Of a stretch of 64,000 nt of DNA, positions 46,607 to 57,148 are shown piece by piece (within the stretch, counting starts at the first letter, position 1; each line of letters starts with the position of its first letter). The stretch is from Limnoperna fortunei (taxonomy: Eukaryota; Mollusca; Bivalvia; Mytilida; Modiolidae), in assembly GCA_944474755.1 (NCBI GenBank), contig OX104115.1, forward strand, positions 30,178,043-30,242,042, given 5' to 3'. The translations under genes and the position numbers were made by a program. Under the pieces are notes generated by a model. The model had not been told where the DNA came from. It made no database searches and saw only the letters and a list, made by a program, of their open reading frames with translations.

Positions 46607-47869
46607 AGTGCTGATTGTGATTGCAAGCAAGTCACAAAAAAATCCCCTCCCGTGCCCACTTTTGTCACAATTCGGACAACTTTTCAATTTTCGCACTTTG
46701 GCGGCCATTTTGAATATGGCGGCCATCTTGGACTTTGGCAGCCATCTTGGATTTGTTCGACATGTTGTTCGTAATATCAATATTGACCTAAATGCCAATT
46801 TTTGTTGAAATCAGACAACTTTTCAATATTCGCACTTTGGCAGCCATTTTGAATATGACAGCCATCTTGGATTTGTTCGAAAGTGTCGCCATGTTGTTCG
46901 TAATATCAATATTGACCTAAATGCCAATTTTCGTTGAAATCGGACAACTTTTCAATTTTCGCACTTTGGCGGCCATTTTGAATATGGCGGCCATCTTGGA
47001 CTTTGGCAGCCATCTTGGATTTGTTCGACATGTTGTTCGTAATATCAATATTGACCTAAATGCCAATTTTTGTTGAAATCAGACAACTTTTCAATATTCG
47101 CACTTTGGCAGCCATTTTGAATATGACAGCCATCTTGGATTTGTTCGAAAGTGTCGCCATGTTGTTCGTAATATCAATATTGACCTAAATGCCAATTTTC
47201 GTTGAAATCGGACAACTTTTCAATTTTCGCACTTTGGCGGCCATTTTGAATATGGCGGCCATCTTGGACTTTGGCGGCCATCTTGGATTTGTTCAAACAT
47301 GTCACCATGTTGTTCGTAATATCAATATTCACCTAAATGCCAATTTTCGTTGAAATCGGACAACTTTTCAATTTTCGCACTTTGGAGGCCATTTTGAACA
47401 TGGCGGCCATCTTGGACTTTGGCGGCCATCTTTGATTTGTTCGAACATGTCACCATGTTGTTCGTAATATCAATATTGACCTAAATGGCAATTTTCGTTG
47501 AAATCGGACAACTTTTCAATTTTCGCACTTTGGCGGCCATTTTGAATATGGTGGCCATCTTGGATTTTTCGGAAAATGGTCCCATATTGTCCGGGACCTT
47601 AATATTGACCTATAAACCTATTTTGGTTCATATCCATATTGTTTGTGATTTTTTATGATTAATTTTGTATTTTTTTCAAATTCAAAATGGCCGCCAATCC
47701 AAGATGGCCGCCATTTTCAAAATTTCGAAATCGGAAACAACATTTCCTAGTGGTGACCTATCTTTCTGGTAAGTTTCATTGACCTATGTCTTTTCGTCTT
47801 CGAGAAATCCTACGGACAAAGTTAGGTCCAGAAGAAGAAGAAGAAGAAGAAGAAGAAGAAGAAGAAGAA
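46607..47869 (+). repeat. Repeat family B, unit 2, with (GAA)13 tail
   Basis: Same head and end as unit 1 but six sub-repeats, including a duplicated pair. The tail GTTAGGTCCA runs into (GAA)13 at 47831-47869, the insertion site of the following LINE. Confidence 0.88.
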
Positions 47870-48299
47870 TTTGAATTTTCAATACCCTTTATTAATTAAA
47901 ACATTATATCACAGTTGTACAAGGTATCAAAAATTCAAGTAACATAAAATATAATCCTAACAAATACATTATTATGACAAGCTATTTAACAATTTTGAAA
48001 ATACATATAAATATATCAACTTTAAATCCAAAAGTATATAAAAATACGACATAAAATAATAAAAGACTTTGTCCAAACGATCAAAGTCGGTTTAAACTGA
48101 TACAAGTCAGTTTAAACATTAACGTTTACCTTTATAACCTACCTACTGTTTAAAATTAAACCTATAAAGGACTTTGTCATAATGATCAAAGTCAACATGG
48201 ACTAGTACAAGCCAGTCCATGTTTTAACCTTTAACTCATCGCGGTTTACAATATATATAAACAGGAAAAAAAATAAATACAAATACAATCAGCTTACCA
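47870..48299 (-). promoter_or_regulatory. Structured 3' UTR of the Tx1-group LINE
   Basis: Four successive inverted repeats: GACTTTG/CAAAGTC (about 48065), GTTTAAACTGA/TCAGTTTAAAC (about 48090), GACTTTG/CAAAGTC (about 48170) and CATGGACT/AGTCCATG (about 48195). All four recur in the second copy at 54294-54718. They are likely the RNA signal recognised by the element's own reverse transcriptase. Confidence 0.6.
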
Positions 48300-48917
48300 T
48301 TAAATATTTACAAAAAGCTTGTCATTTGAAATAAAACACAATACATTATCAAAACACCAAAAATCTGAAAAGAAATCAACATTATTAACAAACTTACAAT
48401 ATGCAAATTCTATTGCCAACCGGGCTCGGATGCGCGACCTAAATTCCTTGAGTGGATCTGTCTCTCCGCCTCCGGTCCTTAGGTGTTGCAGGGTCACATA
48501 GGTGGCCATCTTCGCCTGGGTGGCAATCCACTGGAACAGTCGTCTTGGGGTCCTGTACCGCTTCGTCCATCGTTGCGTGTTGGTACATTCTCCCAACACG
48601 ACTGCTCCGTCCTCCATCACCATTGGTTGTCTTGTCGTCTCTGGACAGCCGACCCTGGATGACGTGTGGTCGGCTGGTACTGGAATCTCTGGACAGCTAA
48701 TCCCGGGTGGCGGTGGATCAGCTGGCATCGATCTCCTAACTGGACAGCTGTCCGATGTTGACGTTTGGACAGCTGGAGGAGATCGATTTGCACTGACCTT
48801 AAGTGGCATTGGGTCAGTGCTGGAAAAAATCGAAGGTCCAAATATAAACGATTTTACTGAACCTACATCATTTTTCATTAATTTACACCAAATATTTTTA
48901 ACAAAATTAAATAAAAC
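48300..48917 (-). pseudogene. Frameshifted C-terminus of Tx1-group ORF2
   Basis: A 192-codon frame starts at an ATG (48876-48878) that overlaps the ORF2 stop as TAATG. It could be read as a stop-start third ORF. However, the same frame is open upstream and encodes F-V-K-N-I-W-C-K-L-M-K, and restoring one T in the T4 run at about 48914-48917 joins it to C-P-R-I-K in ORF2. The end (S-R-I-R-A-R-L-A-I-E-F, D-F-W-C-F-D-N-V-L-C) resembles the usual C-terminus of Tx1-like ORF2. A 1-nt deletion is therefore the better explanation. The middle is rich in P, S and C. Confidence 0.7.
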
Positions 48918-51900
48918 TTAATACGCGGACAGGAAATAAAAATATGATGTATGTCATCTTGTACACCACAAGAGGGACATACATCAGACTGCTGATAACC
49001 AGCTTTACAATAAAATTTACTAGTTGCAATAGCACCATGAAGGATTCTCCAGTTAAGGTCACCTTCATGCATGCTATGAGGATATTCATAAATATGACTA
49101 TATATAACATTAGGGGGAATATTTAATTGTAAAATATTACACCAAGGGGACAGTAACTTTTTAGTATGGGAACGATTAAAATTCTGTATAACAGATAACA
49201 AATAGATCATTTTCTTGGGACATTTATCGAGAACAATACCTTTACTTAATTCAGGTGCATTGTCAATATCTAATTTAAAAATATATTGGTGAAAAACACC
49301 AATATCAATATCATTATGTAAAAAGCGATCTATCAATTCACTCCACTCCGGAGGAAAAGCCGACCATAGTAAATCCAGATGTTGTTGAATACAGCGTTCA
49401 GAACGAATGCTCAATATGCCTACAAGATCTGCTGCAGTAAATTTTCTCTTCAGACTAGTATCAAAAAGATCTTTAACTTTAGTCATACCGGCAATTACAA
49501 AATTTTCAAAATAAAAAGGTTCATCAGTTTTAGGGTTAACTAATGAGGGATTAAAGAACAAAGGTTCTTCTAAAATATCAGCAACTGAGGTATCATCTAT
49601 TTTCATTCTAGATGATTCAAAATATTTCCAGGTTTTTATTAAATCTTGATAAAAGCTTGGGATGGTTGTATACTGAAAATCCCCATCAAGTAATAACAAC
49701 TGAACATCATAATTCAAATTAGAAACAGTAGACAAAAAATATTTACAAAAATAGTAACAAGGGTGAACATCTTCACCATTCATTAATGTCAAAAATCTGT
49801 ACATAAATTGAATTCGAAAATCACGAATTCTGGATAAAATATGAACTAAACCCTGTCCTCCAGTACATACAGGAAGATATAACATTTCTTTGGAAATCCA
49901 ATGTTTTCCTTGCCATAGAAAGTCAACAAATTTACTTTGAATGGCATTAATAATTTCATCGGGCACGGCTACGGAATTTAATCGATGCCATAACTTTGAT
50001 GCAGACAGTAAATTAATAACAAGGGTTCGTCCTCTAAGTGACAAACCACGAGCGAAAGGTTTCCACCTATCAAGTTTGACAGTAATATCCTCCTCCACCC
50101 CTTCCCAATTTTGCTTATAAAATTCTGTATTGTTCCCAACAAAAGTGCCTAAAACTTTGAGACCTTTATTGTTCCACTTGAGACCAAGTGGACAATCATT
50201 TCTGTTTTTCCAACTACCAACCCACAAACCTTCAGACTTTTGTAAATTAATTTTTGAATTTGAAGCTTTCTGATAGATATCTAACCAGAAAGACAACTTT
50301 TCAAAATCAGAATCTTTTGTTAAAAGAGTATCCAGATCATCTGCATAAGCAGATAAACAACTTTTCTTGCCATCGGATAATGGAAGTTTAAGACCTGATA
50401 AGCCGTCTTTTGACCTTAATTTATGTAAAAGAGGTTCAAGGCAAATAGCGTAAAGCTGACCTGACAAGGAACATCCTTGTCGTATTCCTCTTTTAAATTC
50501 AAAAGGGGACGATAACGAGTTATTAATTTTTAGTAAACTATGTACATCTGCACAAATAGTTTTTATACAGGATATAAAATAATCGCCAAAACCGAAGGCT
50601 TCTAATGTCTTCATCAAATAACCATGATGAACACGATCAAAAGCCTTTTCTTGGTCAAGGGAAACAATAGCTAGGGGGATATTTTCCTGATTAGCATAAC
50701 ACGTAGCATCAGAAATTAAACGAATATTGTCACTGATATGACGACCGGGAACACAATAGCTTTGATCGATATATAGTATGTCAGGTAGAACGGTTCGAAG
50801 TCTAAGTGAGAAAGCCCTAGTTAATATTTTATAGTCGCAGCAGAGAAGAGACACTGGTCTCCAGTTTTTCAACAAACTACTGTCACCTTTCTTTGGAATC
50901 ATCGTCAGAACGGCTCTTCTGCACGAAAGTGGAAGTCTGTTTTCTTCAATAGAAGAAACAAAAACTTCGTGCATATCCTTCCCAACGATATTCCAAAAGG
51001 TTTTGTAAAACTCACTAGGCAGCCCATCTATACCAGGGGATTTGTTATTATTCATTTTTAAAACGGCAGAGGACAATTCATCATAACTTATAGGACTATC
51101 TAATGTTTGTTTTTGAGTTTTACTTATTGTAGGAAGGTCTTTCAAAATTTCATTTTGACAACCTTCATCAACAGGATCGGGACTATACAATTCGGAGTAA
51201 AAATTTCTGGCAAGAGTTTTTATTTCCTGATCGGAATCAGTTATACTGCCATCAGGCAAGGTTAAATGTGATAATAATTTCCTTGTGCCACGTTTCTTTT
51301 CAAGGTCAAAGAAATATTTCGTAGGTTTATCTGCGTCATTTACATATTTGAATCTTGAACGTACCCAAGCACCACGTGCCTGGATACGTTCAAGTTCAGA
51401 CAACTGGTGTTGTTTCTCAATTAAAACAGTATTGAGACCAGGGTTTGTGGCAATATTTGATTTTAATAATTGAATATCGCACTGCAAACTATCAAATTTA
51501 CGTTTAAAATCATAATTCTTTTTAATGGAAAATTCTTGCGAAAGTTCCTTTATTTTGTATTTTCCACGATCCCACCAATCTTGGATACACTTGAACTCAG
51601 ATTTCTGTAATCGCCAGGAAAGCCAAAAGTTATTTATCATGTCGATATACGATTTATCCTCTAAAAGTGATGTATTAAGACACCAGTAAGCACTCTTGTG
51701 TTTACCTTGTATTTCTTTAAAGTAAACACGAACGTAATCATGATCAGAATATGAACACTGTTTTATTTCTGAGGATCGAATAAACTGACTGTAATGTTTA
51801 GATATATAAATCCGATCGAGTCTTGCGGCGACTCCGTCATTTCTCGACCAGGAATAAGTTCTATCATACGGATGAATATTGCGAAACGTATCAATAAATT

Positions 51901-52432
51901 TGAAACGTTTTACTATATTTTTAAATTCATTACAAGAATGAGGGTGGGGTTCAATATCTCCTGTCCGATCGAGGGAAGGATTAGTAGTACAATTAAAATC
52001 ACCTCCAAGAAATATTGGATAGGAAGAATCAAGTTGATTCAAATGGTGTTTTAAGTATTTCAAAAATTCTAGTTTTTCTTTGGGACAGGTGGGGGAATAG
52101 ATATTCAACAAATATACAGTTTCCTCCTGTAATTTGATAGTTGCATGTAAAATGCGACCGGGTAAGATAACTTTATGATCTAGAATAGTATATTCTAAAT
52201 TATTTGAAAAACATATCGCTAACCCAGCAGAAATAGTTGACAGATGAGAAAAAACTATTTCTCCTCTCCATACCATTTTCCATATACCTTCATCAGAAGG
52301 GATGGTATGGGTATCTTGGAGAAAAACTATATCTGCATTTAATTTAGATTTTAAAGAATCCAAAATAAAATATCTTTTAAAAGAATCACGACAACCTTGA
52401 GTGTTCAGTGAAACTAATGAAAAACCGGACAT
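48878..52432 (-). CDS. Tx1-group LINE ORF2: endonuclease/RT
   Basis: The start is taken at M-S-G-F-S-L-V-S-L-N (52430-52432), since the 18 codons upstream do not look like the domain. Endonuclease: S-L-N-T-Q-G, F-L-Q-D-T-H (Asp where most have Glu), G-G-D-F-N-C, R-L-D-R-I-Y and Y-S-D-H-D-Y. Reverse transcriptase: K-S-P-G-I-D-G-L-P, N-W-R-P-V-S-L-L, D-Q-E-K-A-F-D-R-V, R-Q-G-C-S-L-S-G and A-Y-A-D-D-L. A C-terminal finger C-P-S-C-...-H-H-I-F-I-S-C closes it. It is open over 1184 codons and the last part continues after a frameshift at 48300-48917. It probably nicks (GAA/TTC)n DNA and reverse-transcribes its own RNA. Confidence 0.9.
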   Translation of the reverse strand: MSGFSLVSLNTQGCRDSFKRYFILDSLKSKLNADIVFLQDTHTIPSDEGIWKMVWRGEIVFSHLSTISAGLAICFSNNLEYTILDHKVILPGRILHATIKLQEETVYLLNIYSPTCPKEKLEFLKYLKHHLNQLDSSYPIFLGGDFNCTTNPSLDRTGDIEPHPHSCNEFKNIVKRFKFIDTFRNIHPYDRTYSWSRNDGVAARLDRIYISKHYSQFIRSSEIKQCSYSDHDYVRVYFKEIQGKHKSAYWCLNTSLLEDKSYIDMINNFWLSWRLQKSEFKCIQDWWDRGKYKIKELSQEFSIKKNYDFKRKFDSLQCDIQLLKSNIATNPGLNTVLIEKQHQLSELERIQARGAWVRSRFKYVNDADKPTKYFFDLEKKRGTRKLLSHLTLPDGSITDSDQEIKTLARNFYSELYSPDPVDEGCQNEILKDLPTISKTQKQTLDSPISYDELSSAVLKMNNNKSPGIDGLPSEFYKTFWNIVGKDMHEVFVSSIEENRLPLSCRRAVLTMIPKKGDSSLLKNWRPVSLLCCDYKILTRAFSLRLRTVLPDILYIDQSYCVPGRHISDNIRLISDATCYANQENIPLAIVSLDQEKAFDRVHHGYLMKTLEAFGFGDYFISCIKTICADVHSLLKINNSLSSPFEFKRGIRQGCSLSGQLYAICLEPLLHKLRSKDGLSGLKLPLSDGKKSCLSAYADDLDTLLTKDSDFEKLSFWLDIYQKASNSKINLQKSEGLWVGSWKNRNDCPLGLKWNNKGLKVLGTFVGNNTEFYKQNWEGVEEDITVKLDRWKPFARGLSLRGRTLVINLLSASKLWHRLNSVAVPDEIINAIQSKFVDFLWQGKHWISKEMLYLPVCTGGQGLVHILSRIRDFRIQFMYRFLTLMNGEDVHPCYYFCKYFLSTVSNLNYDVQLLLLDGDFQYTTIPSFYQDLIKTWKYFESSRMKIDDTSVADILEEPLFFNPSLVNPKTDEPFYFENFVIAGMTKVKDLFDTSLKRKFTAADLVGILSIRSERCIQQHLDLLWSAFPPEWSELIDRFLHNDIDIGVFHQYIFKLDIDNAPELSKGIVLDKCPKKMIYLLSVIQNFNRSHTKKLLSPWCNILQLNIPPNVIYSHIYEYPHSMHEGDLNWRILHGAIATSKFYCKAGYQQSDVCPSCGVQDDIHHIFISCPRIKFYLILLKIFGVN

Positions 52433-52568
52433 TAAAATTGTAGTGTGAAAACATAGCAATAAAGCATAATTAAGAGGAAAAATCATGTTGACTTATATAT
52501 ACAATATTTCTAAGCATGTGTTTTAATATACGCCTTTAACTTCTTTATTAATTTGTTTAGACGCGCTT

Positions 52569-54068
52569 TCAACTGGGAAGACGATTCGGGATTTCTTCTG
52601 CGGTCAATAAAGTCTTGACAGAGTTGGCGTAAGTTGGTTGTATATTCCAAACACTTCTCAACGGGTTTTTTATTGCTCTTGAGTTCTGAAAGTAGTCTGT
52701 CCAGCTCGTCGGTGGATAATTTTTGCTCGTATCCACGACAATTTGCGACAAGTTTTGTTCGGATAGATCAGAGGATATGGACTCAATGTCTACATCCTCT
52801 TCTTCGTTTGTGTTTACAATAATATTGGATGGTGGTGGTAAATCCCATATGCTAACATCATCTTGAGCAGATGCAACAAGGATTTTATCGGTTGTGGGGG
52901 CTTTGACACAAATTAGTGAATCGCTGGTTTCTGCTTTACGTTTAATTGCAGATTTTGGCGCCGTTAGATCTTGCACTTTTTCAGCAGGAGCGTGTATATC
53001 TACAATTATAGTGGAAACAGTAGATTCCGCTGCTTGTTTATGAGCAGTAACATTGCTTGGGGTATCGACAGCATCCTCCTGATTCCCAGAGGTATGGGCA
53101 CCAGGGTCCGATGCAACAGACTGCTCGGCGGTCCCAGTTGGGGGTGCAAGTTCCGCCGTATATGGGACATGCGTGCTTGTTTCTGATGTTTTGTTATCAA
53201 TTTTAGGTTTGTTCGCGGGGCATCTGCTTTGAATGTGTCCAATCTGTTTACACTTAAAACAAACCACATCATCATTTAAAAAGATTCTGTAATTTTGTCT
53301 TTGATAATGCATATCAAAGTATTCTGGTAAACATTGGTTAGAGTGGGGAATAAGAGAAACTTGACGTCTAAATGACTTGACGTGTTTAAGGGTTGGGATT
53401 TTTATGCCTAGTGGTATGGGTTTAATGTCGGAAATTATGCGCCCATAGCGCATCAATTCATCTTCTAATAAATCATTAGGGATAAAAGGGGGACAATTTG
53501 ACAGAGTAATCTTTTTGGGGATTTTAACTAGACATTGAACTTCAATGAATTCGTCCCCTATACTAAGACCATCTGAACACAAGAGTTCAACATCGTCAAG
53601 GTTAGATAAAAATATAACGACCCCAGATCTCATGCGAGAAGCAGCCACTATATTTTCTGGATTGACCACATTAGCAACAGCAACAACATACTGTTCTATT
53701 GATATGGACTGTATATTTCTTAACTTAACACCATGTTTCCTTGAGACAAAACCGAAAGGCTTATGACCGAATGATGGCATATCATCATGTTCAAATCTTG
53801 AATTTTCGTTCTCGATGGGTATATTATTTTCAGTTGCCAAATTTGAACTTTTCGATCTTGAACTTTCGCAGCTCACTTGCGATTTAACAATATTATTAAC
53901 ATTAGCCTGAGGCTGGGATTTACCACCTACCTTTGACGGCATAGTTCGCTTAATTAAATTAAGGTCCCTATTGTCCTTGTCATTTAACCAAGAATTGCCC
54001 GAAGCAACTACAGTCGACAACTGAGTAGATTTACCCATGACCACACTGGAAAACGAAGGCGACGCCAT
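52569..54068 (-). CDS. Tx1-group LINE ORF1 (CCHC RNA-binding protein)
   Basis: The start is taken at M-A-S-P-S-F-S-S-V (54066-54068, context AAAGATGG, a good initiation site); the open frame upstream to 54260 is hydrophobic and outside the expected protein. About 499 residues: an S-rich N-terminus, an RRM-like region (L-S-N-C-P-P-F-I-P-N-D-L-L and R-Y-G-R-I-I), one zinc knuckle C-F-K-C-K-Q-I-G-H-I-Q-S-R-C, then an acidic S/T/P-rich tail. It binds element RNA in the cytoplasmic particle. ORF2 begins about 140 bp downstream. The frame is intact. Confidence 0.85.
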   Translation of the reverse strand: MASPSFSSVVMGKSTQLSTVVASGNSWLNDKDNRDLNLIKRTMPSKVGGKSQPQANVNNIVKSQVSCESSRSKSSNLATENNIPIENENSRFEHDDMPSFGHKPFGFVSRKHGVKLRNIQSISIEQYVVAVANVVNPENIVAASRMRSGVVIFLSNLDDVELLCSDGLSIGDEFIEVQCLVKIPKKITLSNCPPFIPNDLLEDELMRYGRIISDIKPIPLGIKIPTLKHVKSFRRQVSLIPHSNQCLPEYFDMHYQRQNYRIFLNDDVVCFKCKQIGHIQSRCPANKPKIDNKTSETSTHVPYTAELAPPTGTAEQSVASDPGAHTSGNQEDAVDTPSNVTAHKQAAESTVSTIIVDIHAPAEKVQDLTAPKSAIKRKAETSDSLICVKAPTTDKILVASAQDDVSIWDLPPPSNIIVNTNEEEDVDIESISSDLSEQNLSQIVVDTSKNYPPTSWTDYFQNSRAIKNPLRSVWNIQPTYANSVKTLLTAEEIPNRLPS

Positions 54069-54273
54069 CTTTGAACAAAAAATAAACCAGTAAACAAAAA
54101 AACAATCCACCAAAAATCTCGGCAATCCGAGATATAAATACGAAAAATACCCCACAAAATGAAAGAGCTTCTTCTTCTGAACACAACAATATAAATTTTG
54201 ACGAACCACAATACAAAATAACCAAGAAATAAATGCTTTGAGCGGAGCTCCGAAAAACACGTCCTATCCCTTC

Positions 54274-54293
54274 AAGAAGAAGAAGAAGAAGAA
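54274..54293. repeat. (AAG)n tract between LINE copies
   Basis: Six AAG/GAA units separating the 5' end of the full-length copy from the 3' end of the second copy. Confidence 0.9.
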
Positions 54294-54718
54294 TTTAAGA
54301 ATTTTCAATACCCTTTATTAAATAAAACAATATATCACAGTAGTACAAGGTATCAAAAATTCAAGTAACATAAAATATAATCCTTACAAATACATTATTA
54401 TGACAAGCTATTTAACAATTTTGAAAATACATATAATTATATAGACTTTAAACCCAAAAGTATACAAAAATACAATAGAAATATAAAAGACTTTGTCCAA
54501 CTGATCAAAGTCAGTTTAAACTGATACAAGCCAGTTTAAACTTTAAACATTATTACCTACCTATATTAAAATTAAAGAACCCTATAAATGACTTTGTCCA
54601 AATGATCAAAGTCAACATGGACTGGTACACGCCAGTCCATGTTTTAACCTTTAACACATCGCGGTTCACAATATATAAACAAGACAAGAAAATTAAAAAA
54701 AACAAAAATACAAATACA
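54294..54718 (-). mobile_element. Second Tx1-group LINE copy, 3' UTR only
   Basis: About 425 bp matching 47870-48290 (TTCAATACCCTTTATTAA start; GACTTTGTCC, GGTTTAAACTG-like and CATGGACTGG hairpins). It stops about 10 bp before the position of the ORF2 stop codon. Same orientation as the full-length copy and sharing its (TTC)n tract. A severely 5'-truncated insertion. Confidence 0.88.
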
Positions 54719-57148
54719 ATTAAAGATCAACTGTTCGGTTGAACATTTGAGGGTCTTTCCACATTAGTTTTAATTTGTATTACATGATGACATTTAAAAT
54801 AATCATCTTTTTGCAAAATGCTATAACTTTGCTATAAATATTTTAAAAAAATATTTTGTATTATTTGCCGCAGATTGTCATTCTGAGAGAGATAACTCTT
54901 ATAAAAGTATTATACAACTTTTCACGCCATGTCTTAGTTTACTCGAAATTATTAATAGAACATTTTAGGACGAAAATAATTTCAATATCTTTAAAAAAAG
55001 CAAAGGTCCAAAACTAGTACGTGACCTTGACCCATACAAGTTTTCAAGGTCAAAGGGCATGAGTATTTATGGTGAAGACCCCATGCCTCTATCATTACTA
55101 GTTAATGAGTAACATGTAAAAAATCAATAAGTTGCATATATAATGGGAGATAACTCGTATAAAATGAAGTCAAATTCTTTCCCTGTAAATGTAACATAGT
55201 TGCTCCTTTAAGAGATCAACATTTTGCACTCTTATGTTTCCCTCTATCATTAATAGTTAATGAGTACCATGTGAAAAACCAATCAGTTACATATATAATG
55301 GGAGATAACTCCTGTAAAATGAAGTCAACTCCTTTACCTGTAAATGTAACAAAGTTTCTCCTTTAAGAGATCAACATTTTGCACTCTTTAGTTTCCCTCT
55401 ATCATTAATAGTTAATGAGTACCATGTGAAAAACCAATCAGTTACATTTATAATGGGAGATAACTCTTATAAAATGAAGTCAAATCCTTTCCCTAAAAAC
55501 GTAACAAAGTTGCGCCTTTAAGAGACCAACATTTTGCACTCTTTCGTTTCCCTTTATCATTAATAGTTAATGAGTAACATGTAAAAAACCAATAAGTTAC
55601 ATATATAACGGGAGATAACTCCTATAAAATGAAGTCAAATCCTTTACCTGTAAATGTAACAAAGTTGCTCCTTTAAGAGACCAACATTTTGCACTCTTTA
55701 GTTTCCCTCTATCGTTAATAGTAAATGAGTACCATGTAAAAAACCAATCAGTTAAATATATAATGGGAGATAACTCCTATAAAATGAAGTCAAATCCTTT
55801 CCCTATAAATGTAACAAAGTTGCTCCTTTTAAAGACCAACATTTTGCACTCTTTAGTTTCCCTTTATCATTAATAGTTAATGAGTAACATGTAAAAAACT
55901 AATAAATTACATATATAATGGGAGATAACTCCTATAAAATGAAGTCAAATCCTTTTCTTGTAAATGTAACAAAGTTGCTCCATTAAGAGATTAACATTTT
56001 GCACTCTTTAGTTTCCCTCTATCATTAATAGTTAATGAGTACCATGTGAAAAACCAATCAGTTACATATATAATGGGAGATAACTCCTATAAAATGAAGT
56101 CAAATCCTTTCCATATAAATGTAACAAAGTTCCTCCTTTAAGAGACCAACATTTTGCACTCTTTACTTTCCCTCTAGCATTAATAGTAAATGAGTACCAT
56201 GTGAAAAACCAATCAGTTACATATATAATGGGAGATAACTCCTATAAAATGAAGTCAAATCCTTTCCCTATAAATGTAACAAAGTTGCTCCTTTAAGAGA
56301 CCAACATTTTGCACTCTTTCGTTTCCCGTTATCTTTAATAGTTAATGAGTAACATGTAAAAAACCAATAAGTTACATATAAAATGGGAGATAACTCCTAT
56401 AAAATTAAGTCAAATCCTTTCCCTACAAATTTAACAAAGTTGCTCCTTTAAAAGACCAACATTTTGCACTCTTTAGTTTCCTTTTATCAGTAATTGTTAA
56501 TGAGTAACATGTGAAAATCCAATAAATTACATATATAATGGGAGATAACTCCTATAAAATGAAGTCGAATTACTTCCCTCCAAATGTGACAAAGTTGCGT
56601 CTTAATAAGACGAACATTTTACTCTCAATAAGTGTTTATCTATCTTTTACCGTTTCAAAGGAGTAGCGGACACAAGCAAATGTCAAAATTTAGAACGTGA
56701 CCTTGACCTTTGACCTTGTGTCCATTTTCAAGGTCAAAGGTCATGATTGTTTAAAGTGAAGACCCCAGGCCTCTATCTCTTTTAGTTGCTGAGATTTGTT
56801 TGAATATCACTTACTACTTTTATTTAAAGGGAGATAACTCCTATAACATGTCATCAGAACCCTTCAATAAATCTGTCCCAAAGTTGCGCAAGGATATCGG
56901 ACACATTTTGGTAAAGGTTTGGTATTGCTATCTTTTTTGGTTTAGGAGGAGTAGCAGGAACAAGCTTTTTATTAAAAGGGGAGATAACTCCGTAAAGGAA
57001 AAGGGTGCGGTCAGTCAGGGTGAACTGCGAAAGCGCAATGGGTAACTGATATCAGATATAAAATATCAAAGCGACATGTCGCGAAGTGAAAAAACCAGAC
57101 ATCGAAATAAGTTGGCGGAAGAAAAGAGAAAATAATAATAATAATAAT
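54719..57148 (+). repeat. Repeat family C, unit 1
   Basis: Head hairpin AAAGATCAACTGTTCGGTTG ... GGTCTTTCC (54722-54760), then ten 155-bp monomers (GGAGATAACTCCTATAAAAT at about 55145 to 56541). Before and after the monomers are AGGTCA half-site clusters (about 55020 and 56698). The end has GGGTGAACTGCGAAAGCGC, ATGTCGCGAAGTG, TTGGCGGAAGAA and an (AAT)n tail. No credible ORF. Confidence 0.9.

Larger units (their letters stand above)
47870..54273 (-). mobile_element. Tx1-group LINE, near full length, in (GAA)n
   Basis: Minus-strand element with 5' UTR (54273-54069), ORF1 (52569-54068), ORF2 (52432 to about 48300 with one frameshift) and a 3' UTR (47870-48299) that forms several hairpins. It is flanked by (GAA)13 on the left and (AAG)6 on the right (54274-54293), which read (TTC)n in the element's orientation. 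Reverse transcriptase style and the CCHC ORF1 place it in the Tx1 group of the L1 clade. Some members of this group (Kibi, Koshi) are known to insert into (TC)n or (TTC)n microsatellites. Confidence 0.8.

Noticed and set aside
48300..48878. Independent third LINE ORF with TAATG reinitiation
   Set aside because: The frame is coding upstream of the ATG and matches the expected ORF2 C-terminus after a single-base correction.
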